NCBI GenBank assembly: GCA_026004935.1
Contig: BPKC01000001.1
Coordinates: 1,713,491 to 1,777,490, forward strand
Length of the DNA stretch: 64,000 nt
Source: Rhodothalassiaceae bacterium
Lineage (GTDB): Bacteria > Pseudomonadota > Alphaproteobacteria > Sphingomonadales > Rhodothalassiaceae
Direction: 5' to 3'
The position numbers and the translations under genes are program-made. Under the pieces are notes generated by a model. It saw only the letters and a program-made list of their open reading frames with translations, did no database searches and was not told the DNA's origin. Every line of letters begins with the position of its first letter. Within the stretch, counting starts at the first letter, position 1. Of the stretch, positions 11,430 to 22,289 are shown in pieces.

Positions 11430-11843
11430 GTGGCACGAGGCGCGACTGCGATCGACGCGTATGTGGGCGAGCGGCTGCGGCTGAGGCGCACGCTGCTCGG
11501 CATCAGCCAGACGGAGCTGGCGGAGGTGCTGGGGGTGACGTTCCAGCAGATCCAGAAATACGAGCGGGGCAGCAACCGGATCGGGGCCGGCAATCTCTAC
11601 AAGATCGCCCGGGCGCTGCGCGTGCCCGTGTCGTATTTCTTCGAGGATCTGCCCGACGACCTCGACGAGGACAATCCGCCACCCGCCACCGCCCGGTTCG
11701 ACCAGCTCCTCGGCGGGCGCCAGCTCAACCGCCGCGAGACGCTGACCCTGATCCGGCATTTCCACGCCATCAGGGACCCGCAGGTGCGCGCCGAGATCCT
11801 GGATCTCATCAAGCGCCTCGGGGACGACGGGGGCGAGGTCTGA
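11430..11843 (+). CDS. XRE-family helix-turn-helix transcriptional regulator (PraR/PhrR-like)
   Basis: 137 aa from the GTG at 11430, which has GGCGGGAGAG about 7 bases upstream. The frame extends further upstream but loses similarity and runs into the promoter island. Residues about 10-70 form a Cro/C1-type HTH: YVGERLRLRRTLLGISQTEL, then the recognition region VTFQQIQKYERGSNRIGA. The C-terminal half has VSYFFEDLP followed by an acidic stretch and a helix ending in EILDLIKRLG. This layout matches the small alphaproteobacterial XRE regulators of the PraR/PhrR type, which control stress, quorum-sensing or surface functions; the target here is unknown. It stands alone, about 240 bases before nuoA. 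Confidence 0.85.
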   Translation: MARGATAIDAYVGERLRLRRTLLGISQTELAEVLGVTFQQIQKYERGSNRIGAGNLYKIARALRVPVSYFFEDLPDDLDEDNPPPATARFDQLLGGRQLNRRETLTLIRHFHAIRDPQVRAEILDLIKRLGDDGGEV

Positions 11844-11939
11844 GGCGCCGGCTCCCGGGGCCCGTGTCCCGCGCCGGGCGCGGACGGCCGGGCGCGGAGA
11901 CGCGTGTCGCGAATCGGCCCTCCTGCGCCGAATTCCGGC

Positions 11940-11969
11940 TTGGAATTTCCGCGCCAATGCTGCTATAGC
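11940..11969 (+). promoter_or_regulatory. candidate nuo operon promoter
   Basis: TTGGAA (11940-11945) and TATAGC (11964-11969) are separated by 18 bases in the only AT-richer stretch between the XRE gene and nuoA. That predicts a leader of about 110 bases. No other promoter-like pair was seen in this 240-base gap. Assignment by eye. Confidence 0.5.
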
Positions 11970-12084
11970 GCCCCCGACCCCGGCGCGGGCGGCATCACGG
12001 GGCGCAGCGGGCTTCTTGCGCCGCCGCGCCCGCCGGGCGGCCGGCGGGCGGCGCGTCGAAAACATCCTGGCGTGAGGTGGCGCG

Positions 12085-12453
12085 ATGGTCTCCGAACTGC
12101 TTCACGAATATCTGCCGGTGCTGATCTTTCTCGCGGTGGCCGCGGCGCTGTCCGCGGTGATGGTGGCGATCCCCCTGATCATCGCGCCGAGCCGGCCCGA
12201 TGCCGAGAAGCTTTCGGCCTACGAGTCGGGCTTCGACGCCTTCATGCACACCCGCGCGCGCTTCGACGTGCGCTTCTATCTGGTCTCGATCCTGTTCATC
12301 ATCTTCGATCTCGAGGCCGCCTTCCTGTTTCCCTGGGCGGTCGCCTTCGATTCCATCGGCTGGTTCGGCTTCTGGTCGATGATGCTGTTCCTGTTCGTCC
12401 TGACGGTGGGCTTCGTCTACGAGTGGCGCAAGGGAGCGCTGGAATGGGAGTAG
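12085..12453 (+). CDS. nuoA: NADH-quinone oxidoreductase subunit A
   Basis: 122-aa membrane subunit of proton-pumping complex I, first gene of the nuo operon. Three transmembrane helices (about 10-32, 64-86, 92-112) surround the conserved loop [12 protein letters not shown], followed by [20 protein letters not shown]. The ATG is preceded by GTGAGGTGG. Its last 10 bases overlap nuoB. Subunit A sits where the membrane arm meets the peripheral arm, near the quinone site. Confidence 0.95.
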   Translation: MVSELLHEYLPVLIFLAVAAALSAVMVAIPLIIAPSRPDAEKLSAYESGFDAFMHTRARFDVRFYLVSILFIIFDLEAAFLFPWAVAFDSIGWFGFWSMMLFLFVLTVGFVYEWRKGALEWE

Positions 12454-12998
12454 AACTGGAGCGGCCCGCGGCGGCGACCGCCATGCCGCCGGCCGCCGGC
12501 CTGGACGAGAGCTTCTTCGCGGGCGTGCGCGACGAGCTGGCCGACAAGGGCTTTCTCGTCACCAGTGCCGAGGAGCTCATCCGCTGGGCGCGCACCGGCT
12601 CGCTGTGGTGGATGACCTTCGGGCTGGCCTGCTGCGCGGTGGAGATGATGCACACCAACATGCCGCGCTATGACCTCGAGCGCTTCGGCGTCGCCCCGCG
12701 CGCGAGCCCGCGCCAGTCGGACGTGATGATCGTCGCGGGCACGCTGTGCAACAAGATGGCGCCGGCGCTGCGCAAGGTCTACGACCAGATGGCGGAGCCG
12801 CGCTACGTCATCTCGATGGGGTCGTGTGCCAACGGCGGCGGCTACTACCACTACAGCTACTCGGTGGTGCGCGGCTGCGACCGGATCGTGCCGGTCGACA
12901 TCTACGTGCCCGGGTGCCCGCCGACGGCGGAGGCGCTGCTCTATGGCATCCTGCTGCTGCAGCGCAAGATCCGGCGGGAGGGCGCGCTCGTGCGCTAG
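12444..12998 (+). CDS. nuoB: NADH-quinone oxidoreductase subunit B
   Basis: 184 aa, carrying iron-sulfur cluster N2, the last electron donor to quinone. Cluster ligands are the adjacent cysteines of [11 protein letters not shown], the Cys of [18 protein letters not shown] and the Cys of [16 protein letters not shown]. The start ATG lies inside the end of nuoA (10-base overlap), an arrangement that supports translational coupling. The first 30 residues are variable and Ala/Pro-rich. Confidence 0.96.
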   Translation: MGVELERPAAATAMPPAAGLDESFFAGVRDELADKGFLVTSAEELIRWARTGSLWWMTFGLACCAVEMMHTNMPRYDLERFGVAPRASPRQSDVMIVAGTLCNKMAPALRKVYDQMAEPRYVISMGSCANGGGYYHYSYSVVRGCDRIVPVDIYVPGCPPTAEALLYGILLLQRKIRREGALVR

Positions 12999-13055
12999 CG
13001 GCCGCGGATGCGCCCCGGCGCGGGGTGCGGTGCCGGCAATGGACGGAACGGAAGA

Positions 13056-13694
13056 ATGGCGGACAGGGACCAGGAACTCAGCGACCTCGGCCGGCGCATC
13101 GAGGAGGCGCTGTCCTTCGAGGTGACCGGCTGGCATGTCGCCCTCGGCGAGCTGACGGTCGAGGCGCGCGCCGAGAGCATCGTCAAGGTCTTGACCTTCC
13201 TGCGCGACGAGCCGGACTGCCGCTTCCGCACGCTTGTCGACATCTGCGGGGTGGACTGGCCGCGGCGCGAGCAGCGTTTCGACGTCGTCTACCACCTGCT
13301 GTCCATGGAGCTGAACCAGCGCATCCGCGTGAAGATCCAGACCGACGAGGATACGCCGATCCCCTCGGTCACCGATGTCTTCCCCTGCGCCAACTGGTTC
13401 GAGCGCGAGCTGTGGGACATGTACGGCGTGAAGGTCGCCGGCCACCCGGATCTGCGGCGCATTCTCACCGACTACGGCTTCGAGGGGCATCCGTTGCGCA
13501 AGGACTTCCCGCTCACGGGCCATGTGGAGCTGCGCTACGACGAAGAGCTCAAGCGCGTCGTCTACGAGCCGGTGAAGCTGACTCAGGAGTTCCGCCACTT
13601 CGACTTCCTGAGCCCGTGGGAGGGCGCCAAATACATCCTGCCCGGCGACGAGAAGGCCTCGGGAGAGGCCGCCGGCGAGGAGGGAAAGGCCTGA
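13056..13694 (+). CDS. nuoC: NADH-quinone oxidoreductase subunit C
   Basis: 212-aa 30-kDa-type peripheral subunit, encoded separately from nuoD as is usual in alphaproteobacteria. The signature [20 protein letters not shown] is present, followed by [23 protein letters not shown] 13056 is chosen because it follows GGAACGGAAG and gives the family length; an in-frame ATG at 13008 sits only 9 bases after the nuoB stop with no visible ribosome site. The C-terminal 25 residues ([16 protein letters not shown]) are a charged extension. Confidence 0.94.
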   Translation: MADRDQELSDLGRRIEEALSFEVTGWHVALGELTVEARAESIVKVLTFLRDEPDCRFRTLVDICGVDWPRREQRFDVVYHLLSMELNQRIRVKIQTDEDTPIPSVTDVFPCANWFERELWDMYGVKVAGHPDLRRILTDYGFEGHPLRKDFPLTGHVELRYDEELKRVVYEPVKLTQEFRHFDFLSPWEGAKYILPGDEKASGEAAGEEGKA

Positions 13695-13698
13695 CGCC

Positions 13699-14895
13699 AT
13701 GCCCCGCGACGGTGACGCATACGAGCGGCAGATCAAGAACTACAATCTGAACTTCGGGCCGCAACATCCCGCGGCGCATGGGGTTCTCCGGCTCATTCTC
13801 GAGCTGGACGGCGAGGTCGTCGAGCGCGCCGACCCCCACATCGGCCTGCTGCACCGCGGCACCGAGAAGCTGATCGAGCACAAGACCTATCTGCAGGCGA
13901 TCGGCTATTTCGACCGGCTGGACTATGCCGCGCCGATGAACCAGGAGCACGCCTTCGTGCTCGCCATCGAGAAGCTGCTCGGCATCGAGGTGCCGGAGCG
14001 GGCGAAATACATCCGCGTACTCTACGCCGAGCTCACGCGGATCATGAACCACATCCTCAACGTCACGACGCACGCCATGGACGTCGGCGCGCTGACCCCC
14101 ATCCTGTGGGGCTTCGAGGAGCGCGAGACGCTGTGCACCTTCTATGAGCGGGCCTCGGGCGCGCGCATGCACGCCAAATACTTCCGCCCGGGCGGCGTGC
14201 ACCAGGACCTGCCGCCGGATCTGATCGAGGACATCTGGAACTGGACCGAGCGCTTCCCGCAGGTGCTCGACGACATCGAGACCCTGCTCACCGACAACCG
14301 CATCTTCAAGCAGCGCAATGTCGACATCGGCGTGCTGACGAAGGAGCAGGCCTTCGAGCTGGGGTTGTCGGGGCCCATGCTGCGCTCGACGGGGCTGGCC
14401 TGGGACCTGCGCAAGGCCCAGCCCTACGAGGTCTATGACCGGATGGAATTCAAGGTGCCGGTCGGCCGCCACGGCGACTGCTACGACCGGTATCTGATCC
14501 GCATGGCGGAGATGCGCGAGTCGCTGAAGATCATGCGCCAGTGCATCAACGACATGCCGGCCGGCCCCGTGCTGTCCGACGACCGCAAGGTCGTGCCGCC
14601 GCCGCGCGCGGAGATGAAGCGCTCGATGGAGGCGCTGATCCACCACTTCAAGCTCTACACCGAGGGCTTCAAGGTGCCGCCCGGGGAGGTCTATGCCGCC
14701 GTCGAGGCGCCGAAGGGCGAGTTCGGCGTCTATCTCGTCTCCGACGGCACCAACCGGCCCTACCGCTGCAAGATCCGCGCGCCCGGCTTCGTGCATCTGC
14801 AGGCGATGGACACCATGCTCAGAGGCCACATGCTCGCGGACGTGCCGGCGGTGCTGGGCTCGATCGACATCGTCTTCGGCGAGGTCGACCGCTAG
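13699..14895 (+). CDS. nuoD: NADH-quinone oxidoreductase subunit D
   Basis: 398-aa 49-kDa-type subunit that forms the quinone-binding cavity with NuoB. The N-terminus has [20 protein letters not shown] with the conserved quinone-site His, then [20 protein letters not shown]. The middle has [19 protein letters not shown], and the C-terminus ends [11 protein letters not shown] and IVFGEVDR, as is standard for the family. It begins 4 bases after nuoC. Length and ends match the family closely. Confidence 0.97.
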   Translation: MPRDGDAYERQIKNYNLNFGPQHPAAHGVLRLILELDGEVVERADPHIGLLHRGTEKLIEHKTYLQAIGYFDRLDYAAPMNQEHAFVLAIEKLLGIEVPERAKYIRVLYAELTRIMNHILNVTTHAMDVGALTPILWGFEERETLCTFYERASGARMHAKYFRPGGVHQDLPPDLIEDIWNWTERFPQVLDDIETLLTDNRIFKQRNVDIGVLTKEQAFELGLSGPMLRSTGLAWDLRKAQPYEVYDRMEFKVPVGRHGDCYDRYLIRMAEMRESLKIMRQCINDMPAGPVLSDDRKVVPPPRAEMKRSMEALIHHFKLYTEGFKVPPGEVYAAVEAPKGEFGVYLVSDGTNRPYRCKIRAPGFVHLQAMDTMLRGHMLADVPAVLGSIDIVFGEVDR

Positions 14896-14933
14896 GACGC
14901 GCAGCAGAGGCGACAGGAAGGCTTGAGCAAGCG

Positions 14934-15575
14934 ATGTCGGTTCACCTGAAGGTCATCGAGGACGGCGAGCCCTTCGCCTTTTCGGAAGAGAACAGGGCGG
15001 AGGTCGAGCGGATCCTCGCCAAGTACCCGCCCGAGCGCAAGCGCTCCGCGATCCTGCCCCTGCTGCATCTGGCGCAGAAGCAGAACGGCGGCTGGGTGTC
15101 GCGCCAGGTGGTGGAGCATGTGGCGGAGCTCTTGGAGATCCCGAAGATCCAGGCGCTGGAGGTCGCCACCTTCTACACGATGTTCAATCTGAAGCCCATC
15201 GGCCGGCATCATGTGCAGGTCTGCGGCACGACGCCCTGCTGGCTGAGAGGATCCGACGAGATCTTCCGCGCCTGCCGCGACATGGGGCTCGAGAAGGGCC
15301 GGACCACCGAAGACGGGCTGTTTCATCTGAGCGAGGTCGAGTGTCTGGGCGCCTGCGTCAACGCGCCGGTCGTGCAGATCGACGACGACTATTACGAAGA
15401 CCTCGACTATGAGAAGATGAAGGCGATCCTCGAGGCGTTCCGCCGCGGCGAAAGGCCGAAGCCGGGCCCGCAGGTGGACCGCCAGTTCGCCGCGCCCGAA
15501 GGCGGGCCGACGACGCTCAAGGATCGCGTGCCCGCGAACGTGACGCCGGGCGGGCGGCTCAAGGAGGATGCCTGA
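14934..15575 (+). CDS. nuoE: NADH-quinone oxidoreductase subunit E
   Basis: 213-aa 24-kDa-type thioredoxin-fold subunit holding the [2Fe-2S] cluster N1a beside the FMN subunit NuoF. Cluster ligands are the cysteines of [11 protein letters not shown] and [10 protein letters not shown]. The conserved [19 protein letters not shown] region precedes them. A C-terminal extension of about 45 residues (from [12 protein letters not shown]) is typical of alphaproteobacterial NuoE. The start ATG follows AGGAAGGCTTGAG. It ends 2 bases before nuoF. Confidence 0.96.
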   Translation: MSVHLKVIEDGEPFAFSEENRAEVERILAKYPPERKRSAILPLLHLAQKQNGGWVSRQVVEHVAELLEIPKIQALEVATFYTMFNLKPIGRHHVQVCGTTPCWLRGSDEIFRACRDMGLEKGRTTEDGLFHLSEVECLGACVNAPVVQIDDDYYEDLDYEKMKAILEAFRRGERPKPGPQVDRQFAAPEGGPTTLKDRVPANVTPGGRLKEDA

Positions 15576-15577
15576 TC

Positions 15578-16873
<1,296 letters not shown>

Positions 16874-16952
16874 GAGGCGGTGATGGGACTGCTGCGGCCA
16901 GCCGGTTCGTTCTCGAGGCACGCGATCCGAGCGCATTCAGGGGAGGGGCTGA

Positions 16953-17195
16953 ATGCCGACCGTCCTGAAAGATGGGCCATACCGGATCTTCTTCTATTCG
17001 AACGAGGCGGGCGAGCTGCCGCACGTCCATGTGCAGCGCGATCGCGCACTGGCAAAGTTCTGGCTCGAGCCGGTCGCCGTGGCACGCAGCCACGGGTTTT
17101 CCCCGCGCGAGCTTGGCCGGATCGTGAGGCTCGTGGAAGCGCACCGGGAACGGCTGCTGGAGCGCTGGCATGACTTCTTTGGCAAGGCAACATGA
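16953..17195 (+). CDS. DUF4160 domain protein inside the nuo operon
   Basis: 80 aa and complete for the DUF4160 family. The hallmark core is YRIFFYSNEAGELPHVHV, followed by QRDRALAKFWLEPV and a C-terminal helix with ELGRIVRLVEAHRERLLERW. The ATG follows GGGGAGGGG at good spacing. It begins 79 bases after nuoF, and its end overlaps the next small gene by 26 bases. DUF4160 genes commonly pair with DUF2442 genes, and such pairs have been suspected of toxin-antitoxin-like behaviour. No biochemical function is known to me, and nothing in the sequence ties it to complex I beyond position. Confidence 0.85.
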   Translation: MPTVLKDGPYRIFFYSNEAGELPHVHVQRDRALAKFWLEPVAVARSHGFSPRELGRIVRLVEAHRERLLERWHDFFGKAT

Positions 17196-17496
17196 CGCGC
17201 GGGCGGCGCGCGTGAGCACGACGGAGGACGAACTGGTCGTGGATCTGGTGGACGGGCGGCGTCTTTCCGTCCCGCTCGCCTGGTTTCCGCGGCTGCTTCA
17301 CGCCACGCCGGATCAACGGGCGCGCTATGAGCTTCTGGGCGATGGCGAAGGCATTCACTGGCCCGACGTGGACGAGGATGTCAGTGTCGCGGGTCTGCTG
17401 GAAGGCCTGCCGTCCCTAGAGGCGGGAGCCGCCCGGCCGCGACGGGCGCGAACCGGGTCGACGCGAGCGATGGGAAGCAGGCGATGCCGAAGCTGA
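17170..17496 (+). CDS. DUF2442 domain protein inside the nuo operon
   Basis: 108 aa with the DUF2442 core DGRRLSVPLAWFPRLLHATP, followed by YELLGDGEGIHWPDVDEDVS and VAGLLEGLPS. The last 25 residues (AARPRRARTG onward) look like unselected tail running into nuoG, which it overlaps by 13 bases. ATG 17170 overlaps the DUF4160 gene; an in-frame GTG at 17212 would also keep the domain. With the preceding gene it forms a two-gene cassette in the same direction as nuo and coupled to it by overlap at the 3' end. Function unknown. Confidence 0.82.
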   Translation: MTSLARQHDARAARVSTTEDELVVDLVDGRRLSVPLAWFPRLLHATPDQRARYELLGDGEGIHWPDVDEDVSVAGLLEGLPSLEAGAARPRRARTGSTRAMGSRRCRS

Positions 17497-19541
17497 CGGT
17501 CAATGGCAGGGAAGTGGAGGTGCCCGCGGGCGCCACGGTGCTGCAGGCCTGCGAGGCGGCGGGCGAGGAGATCCCCCGCTTCTGCTATCACGAGCGCCTG
17601 TCGATCGCGGGCAACTGCCGCATGTGCCTCGTCGAGATGGAAAAGAGCCCAAAGCCCATCGCCTCCTGCGCGATGCCGGCGGCCGACGGCATGGTGATCC
17701 GCACCAACACCCCGGCGGTGAAGAAGGCGCGCGAGGGGGTGCTGGAGTTCCTGCTCATCAACCACCCGCTGGACTGCCCGATCTGCGACCAGGGCGGCGA
17801 GTGCGACCTGCAGGACGAGACCATGGGCTACGGCCGCGGGATCTCGCGGTTCGCCGAGAACAAGCGGGCGGTCACCGAGAAATACATCGGCCCGCTCATC
17901 AAGACGGTGATGACCCGCTGCATCCACTGCACGCGCTGCATCCGCTTCCTCGAGGACGTGGCGGGCGTGCCGGAGCTCGGCGCGATCTACCGCGGCGAGA
18001 ACATGCAGATCACGAGCTATCTGGAGACCGCGCTCACCTCCGAGCTGCAGGGCAACGTCATAGACCTGTGTCCCGTCGGCGCGCTGACCTCGGCGCCCTA
18101 TGCCTTCCACGGCCGGCCCTGGGAGCTGAAGAAGGTCGAGACCGTGGACGTGATGGACGCGATGGGCTGCAACATCCGCGTCGATGCGCGCGGGATGGAG
18201 GTCATGCGCGTGCTGCCGCGGCTCAATGAGGAGATCAATGAGGAGTGGATCTCCGACAAGACGCGGTTCGCCTATGACGGGCTCAAATACCGGCGGCTCG
18301 ACCGGCCGTGGGTGCGCAACGGCGGCCGCCTCGGCGAGGCCACCTGGGTGGACGCCTTCCGGGCGGTGGAGCAGGCGCTGGCCGCCGTCAAGCCGGCGGA
18401 GATCGCGGCCGTCGTCGGCGATCTCAACGACATGGAGGGCATGTACGCCTTCCGCGAATGGCTGAAGTCGCTGGATGTCACCCGCATCGAGGGCCGGCAG
18501 GACGGCACGGCGCTCGAGCCGGGCGTGCGGGCGGGCTATCTCTTCAACAGCGGGCTCGCCGGCATCGAGGAGGCCGATGCGGTGCTGCTGATCGGCAGCA
18601 ATCCGCGCAAGGAGGCGGCCGTCTTCAACACCCGGCTGCTGCGCATGGCGCGGCGCGGGGTGCCGATCGCGCGCATCGGCGCGGCCGAGGATCTGACCTA
18701 TCCGGTGACCGAGCTCGGCGCGGATCCGCGGGTGCTGGAGGCGCTGATCGCCGGCGACCATCCCTTCGCCGAGGTGCTCGGGAAGGCGGAGCGTCCGGCG
18801 CTGATCCTGGGCCAGGGCGCGCTCTGCCGGCCGGACGGCGCGGCGATCTGGCATGCGGCGCGCCGGCTGGCGGAGGAGGCCGGCATGGTCCGGCCCGATG
18901 CGGGCTGGAACGGCTTCAACGTTCTGCATACGGCCGCCGCGCGGGTCGGCGCGCTCGACCTCGGGCTTGCGACGGACGGGGGAATCGCGCGCATCTGCGC
19001 GGACGCGGCGGAAGGCCGGGTGAAGCTCGTCTTCCTGCTGGGCGCCGACGAGTTCGATCCGGCACCGCTCAAGGATGCGACCGTCGTCTACATCGGCACC
19101 CATGGCGACCGGGGCGTGACGGTGGCGGACATCATCCTGCCCGCGGCCGCCTGGACCGAAAAGCACGGCGTCTACGTCAACACGGAAGGCCGCGTGCAGT
19201 GGGCGGAGCCGGCGGTGCCGCCGCCGGGCGAGGCGCGCGAGGACTGGAAGATCTTCCGGGCGCTCTCGGAGGTCACCGGCCGGCCGCTGCCCTTCGACAA
19301 CCGCGCGGAGCTGCTGCGTCACCTCGGCGCCGAGGCGCCGCACATCGCGCGCCTCGACGAACGGCCGGCGGAAGCCTGGGGCGCCTTCGGCAGCGACGGC
19401 GCGATCGCGGCGGATCCGCTGGCGAGCGCCGTCCAGCGCTTCCATCTGACCAATCCGATCGCGCGGGCCTCGCGCACCATGGCCGCGTGCGACGAGCTCC
19501 TTTCCGGCAACCAGGAACGGGCGACGGGAACCCATGGTTGA
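17484..19541 (+). CDS. nuoG: NADH-quinone oxidoreductase subunit G
   Basis: 685-aa 75-kDa-type subunit carrying several iron-sulfur clusters. The N-terminal ferredoxin domain has [20 protein letters not shown]. The next cluster motifs are [18 protein letters not shown], including the His ligand, then [10 protein letters not shown] and [15 protein letters not shown]. The rest is a molybdopterin-oxidoreductase-like fold without metal centre ([35 protein letters not shown]). The length matches mitochondrial and alphaproteobacterial forms rather than the longer E. coli NuoG. It overlaps nuoH by 8 bases. Confidence 0.96.
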   Translation: MPKLTVNGREVEVPAGATVLQACEAAGEEIPRFCYHERLSIAGNCRMCLVEMEKSPKPIASCAMPAADGMVIRTNTPAVKKAREGVLEFLLINHPLDCPICDQGGECDLQDETMGYGRGISRFAENKRAVTEKYIGPLIKTVMTRCIHCTRCIRFLEDVAGVPELGAIYRGENMQITSYLETALTSELQGNVIDLCPVGALTSAPYAFHGRPWELKKVETVDVMDAMGCNIRVDARGMEVMRVLPRLNEEINEEWISDKTRFAYDGLKYRRLDRPWVRNGGRLGEATWVDAFRAVEQALAAVKPAEIAAVVGDLNDMEGMYAFREWLKSLDVTRIEGRQDGTALEPGVRAGYLFNSGLAGIEEADAVLLIGSNPRKEAAVFNTRLLRMARRGVPIARIGAAEDLTYPVTELGADPRVLEALIAGDHPFAEVLGKAERPALILGQGALCRPDGAAIWHAARRLAEEAGMVRPDAGWNGFNVLHTAAARVGALDLGLATDGGIARICADAAEGRVKLVFLLGADEFDPAPLKDATVVYIGTHGDRGVTVADIILPAAAWTEKHGVYVNTEGRVQWAEPAVPPPGEAREDWKIFRALSEVTGRPLPFDNRAELLRHLGAEAPHIARLDERPAEAWGAFGSDGAIAADPLASAVQRFHLTNPIARASRTMAACDELLSGNQERATGTHG

Positions 19542-20553
19542 ACCTCTTGCACGGCTTCTGGGCGGCGGCGCGCTGGCGGAAGCCGCGGCGATCCTGATCT
19601 GGGTGGTGGCGATCACGCTGGGGCTGCTGCTGGTGGTGGCGTTCGGCGTCTATGCCGAGCGCAAGATCTGGGCGGCAATGCAGCTGCGCAAGGGCCCGAA
19701 CGTGGTGGGCCCCTTCGGCCTGCTGCAGTCGTTTGCGGACGGCCTGAAGCTCTTTTTCAAGGAGACGATCATCCCCGCCGGCGCCAACAAGGTGATCTTC
19801 CTGATTGCGCCGATGATCACCTTCACGCTCGCGCTGGTGGCCTGGGCGGTGATTCCGTGGGGCGACGGCTGGGTGCTCGCGGACCTCAACGTCGGCATCC
19901 TCTACGTGCTCGCGATCTCCTCGCTCGGCGTCTACGGCATCATCATGTCGGGCTGGGCGTCGAACTCGCGCTACGCCTTCCTCGGCGGCCTGCGCTCGGC
20001 GGCGCAGATGGTCTCCTACGAGGTCTCGATCGGCTTCGTGCTGGTGGCGATGCTCGTGGTCATCGGCTCGCTCAATCTCTCGGAGATCGTGCGCTATCAG
20101 GCGGGCGGGATCCTCAACTGGAACATCTGGCCCTTCTTCCCGCTGTTCGTGATCTTCCTGATCTCAGCGCTGGCCGAGACGAACCGGCCGCCCTTCGACC
20201 TGCCGGAGGCGGAGGCGGAACTGGTGGCGGGATACCAGGTGGAATACTCCTCGCTGGCGTTTGCGCTGTTCTGGCTCGGCGAATACGCCAACATTTTCCT
20301 CATGTGCGCGATGATGAGCGTGCTGTTCTTCGGCGGCTGGTACGCGCCCTTCGCCTTTCTCGACTTCATCCCGCCGCCGCTGTGGCTGTTTCTGAAGATC
20401 TGCGCGCTGTTCTTCGTCTTCGCCTGGGTGAAGGCGACGGTGCCGCGCTACCGCTACGACCAGCTGATGCGGCTCGGGTGGAAGGTGTTTCTGCCCTTGT
20501 CCCTGTTCTTCATCGTGTTCTATGCGGGGGCCGCGAAGCTGCTGGCCGGGTGA
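19534..20553 (+). CDS. nuoH: NADH-quinone oxidoreductase subunit H
   Basis: 339-aa membrane subunit with about eight transmembrane helices, forming the quinone entry channel. Conserved segments are [70 protein letters not shown] and [20 protein letters not shown]. The start overlaps the end of nuoG. Confidence 0.97.
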   Translation: MVEPLARLLGGGALAEAAAILIWVVAITLGLLLVVAFGVYAERKIWAAMQLRKGPNVVGPFGLLQSFADGLKLFFKETIIPAGANKVIFLIAPMITFTLALVAWAVIPWGDGWVLADLNVGILYVLAISSLGVYGIIMSGWASNSRYAFLGGLRSAAQMVSYEVSIGFVLVAMLVVIGSLNLSEIVRYQAGGILNWNIWPFFPLFVIFLISALAETNRPPFDLPEAEAELVAGYQVEYSSLAFALFWLGEYANIFLMCAMMSVLFFGGWYAPFAFLDFIPPPLWLFLKICALFFVFAWVKATVPRYRYDQLMRLGWKVFLPLSLFFIVFYAGAAKLLAG

Positions 20554-20590
20554 TGGACGCGGGACCGAGGGGTCGAAAGGTGAGACGGTG

Positions 20591-21082
20591 ATGGTGCAGG
20601 CGGTCAGACATTTCGTGCGCACCTTCCTCCTCCTCGAGTTCGTGGAGGCGATGGCGCTCACCTTCCGCTACATGTTCCGCCCGAAGGCGACGCTGAACTA
20701 TCCTTACGAGAAGGGACGGCTGTCGCCGCGGTTCCGGGGCGAGCACGCGCTCAGGCGCTATCCGAACGGCGAGGAGCGCTGCATCGCCTGCAAGCTGTGC
20801 GAGGCGATCTGCCCGGCGCTCGCGATCACGATCGAGGCCGAACCCCGGCCCGACGGCTCGCGGCGCACGACGCGCTACGACATCGACATGGTCAAATGCA
20901 TCTACTGCGGGCTGTGCCAGGAGGCCTGCCCGGTGGACGCGATCGTCGAGGGGCCGAACTTCGAGTTCGCCGCCGAGACCCGCGAGGAGCTGCTCTACGA
21001 CAAGCAGAAGCTGCTGGACAACGGCGAGCGCTGGGAGCGCGAGATCGCGGCCAACATCGCCGCCGATGCCCCCTACCGCTGA
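20591..21082 (+). CDS. nuoI: NADH-quinone oxidoreductase subunit I
   Basis: 163-aa ferredoxin-like subunit with two [4Fe-4S] clusters (N6a, N6b): [15 protein letters not shown] and [15 protein letters not shown]. It begins with an amphipathic helix ([20 protein letters not shown]) that lies on the membrane. ATG 20591 follows AAAGGTGAGA; an upstream in-frame ATG at 20522 lies inside nuoH. Length is the family norm. Confidence 0.96.
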   Translation: MVQAVRHFVRTFLLLEFVEAMALTFRYMFRPKATLNYPYEKGRLSPRFRGEHALRRYPNGEERCIACKLCEAICPALAITIEAEPRPDGSRRTTRYDIDMVKCIYCGLCQEACPVDAIVEGPNFEFAAETREELLYDKQKLLDNGERWEREIAANIAADAPYR

Positions 21083-21136
21083 CGCGGGGCGCGCCGGCGC
21101 AGGCGACAAGAGAAAGAGAATGATCGGGGAGGACGC

Positions 21137-21280
21137 ATGACGCGGATCGGGCATGGAGGCGACGCACGCACGGGGCCTGCGGCCATGGCGAGGGGGCCGG
21201 CCGCCGGGGCCGTCGCGCGGCTGCCCGCAGCCCTCCCGCTTTCCATCCATCCCCCTGCAAGCGAGGATCTGGACGCATGA
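21137..21280 (+). CDS. possible 47-aa leader-like open frame between nuoI and nuoJ
   Basis: A short frame starts at an ATG preceded by GGGGAGGA and ends in an ATGA overlap with the nuoJ start. The product (MTRIGHGGDARTGPAAMARG at its start) is Ala/Pro/Gly-rich with no recognisable domain. The ten bases GGACGCATGA occur both at its start and at the nuoJ start, so the 140-base segment may be an insertion or partial duplication of the nuoJ translation-initiation region. It may be non-functional; it is listed because the ribosome site and the exact overlap are better than chance-looking. Confidence 0.3.
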   Translation: MTRIGHGGDARTGPAAMARGPAAGAVARLPAALPLSIHPPASEDLDA

Positions 21281-21930
21281 GCTGGACCGCCTCTGCGTTC
21301 TATCTGTTCGGGTTTTTCACGGTTCTCGGCGCCGCCGCCGTGGTGCTGGCGCGCAACCCCGTGCATTCGGTGCTGTTCCTGATCTTCGCCTTCTTCAACG
21401 CCGCCGCGCTCTTCCTGCTGGCGGGCGCCGAGTTCCTGGCGCTGCTGTTGGTCGTCGTCTATGTCGGCGCGGTCGCGGTGCTGTTCCTGTTCGTGGTGAT
21501 GATGCTGGACATCGACTTCGTGCGCCTGCGCGAAGGCTTTGCGCGCTACCTTCCGATCGGCCTGCTGGTCGGGCTCGCGTTTCTCGCCGAGCTCGTCACC
21601 GTCGCGACCTCGGCCGCCGTGCTGCCCGGCGCGCCGGAGCGGCTGGCGCTGCCGCTTGCGCGCTTTGCGGGGCTGGACAACACCACGGCGCTCGGCACCG
21701 TGCTCTATACGGACTACGTCTATCCCTTCCAGATGGCGGGCGTGATCCTGCTGGTGGCCATGATCGGCGCGATCGTGCTGACACTCCGGCACCGGCCGGA
21801 CGCGCGGCGCCAGAAGATTTCCGAGCAGGTCCGGCGCGATCCGCGCGCGGCCGTGCGACTCGTGGATCTCAAGCCCGGCGCGGGCCTGCAGGAGGTCGAT
21901 ACCCTGCCGGCCGAGGAGGAACGGGCCTGA
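21277..21930 (+). CDS. nuoJ: NADH-quinone oxidoreductase subunit J
   Basis: 217-aa membrane subunit with five transmembrane helices. It includes [20 protein letters not shown] and the helix [20 protein letters not shown], whose conversion between pi-bulge and alpha form is linked to proton pumping. The cytoplasmic C-terminal tail (from [13 protein letters not shown]) is typical for alphaproteobacteria. The initiation codon follows GCGAGGATCT. The 194-base gap before it is the longest between adjacent subunits, apart from the DUF pair insertion. Confidence 0.95.
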   Translation: MSWTASAFYLFGFFTVLGAAAVVLARNPVHSVLFLIFAFFNAAALFLLAGAEFLALLLVVVYVGAVAVLFLFVVMMLDIDFVRLREGFARYLPIGLLVGLAFLAELVTVATSAAVLPGAPERLALPLARFAGLDNTTALGTVLYTDYVYPFQMAGVILLVAMIGAIVLTLRHRPDARRQKISEQVRRDPRAAVRLVDLKPGAGLQEVDTLPAEEERA

Positions 21931-21970
21931 GCCGGGCCGGCGGACGGCTGCAGAAAGGACGGACGAGGCG

Positions 21971-22282
21971 ATGTTCGAGATCGGCGTCACCCACTATCTG
22001 GTGCTGTCCGCGATCGTGTTCTCGATCGGGGTGTTCGGCGTGTTCCTGAACCGGAAGAACGTCATCATCATCCTGATGTCGGTCGAGCTGATGCTGCTCG
22101 CCGTCAACATCAACTTCGTCGCCTTTTCCGCCGCGCTCCGGGATCTGCTCGGCCAGGTGTTCGCGATGTTCGTGCTGACCGTGGCGGCCGCCGAGGCGGC
22201 CATCGGGCTTGCGATCCTGGTGGTCTACTTCCGCAACCGCGGCAGCATCGAGGTCGACGACATCAACCAGATGCGGGGATGA
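21971..22282 (+). CDS. nuoK: NADH-quinone oxidoreductase subunit K
   Basis: 103 aa, three transmembrane helices, homologous to MrpC antiporter subunits. The conserved acidic residues are in [16 protein letters not shown] and [20 protein letters not shown]. The length is exactly typical. A purine-rich GGACGGACGAGGCG precedes the ATG. It ends 7 bases before nuoL. Confidence 0.96.
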   Translation: MFEIGVTHYLVLSAIVFSIGVFGVFLNRKNVIIILMSVELMLLAVNINFVAFSAALRDLLGQVFAMFVLTVAAAEAAIGLAILVVYFRNRGSIEVDDINQMRG

Positions 22283-22289
22283 AACATTC

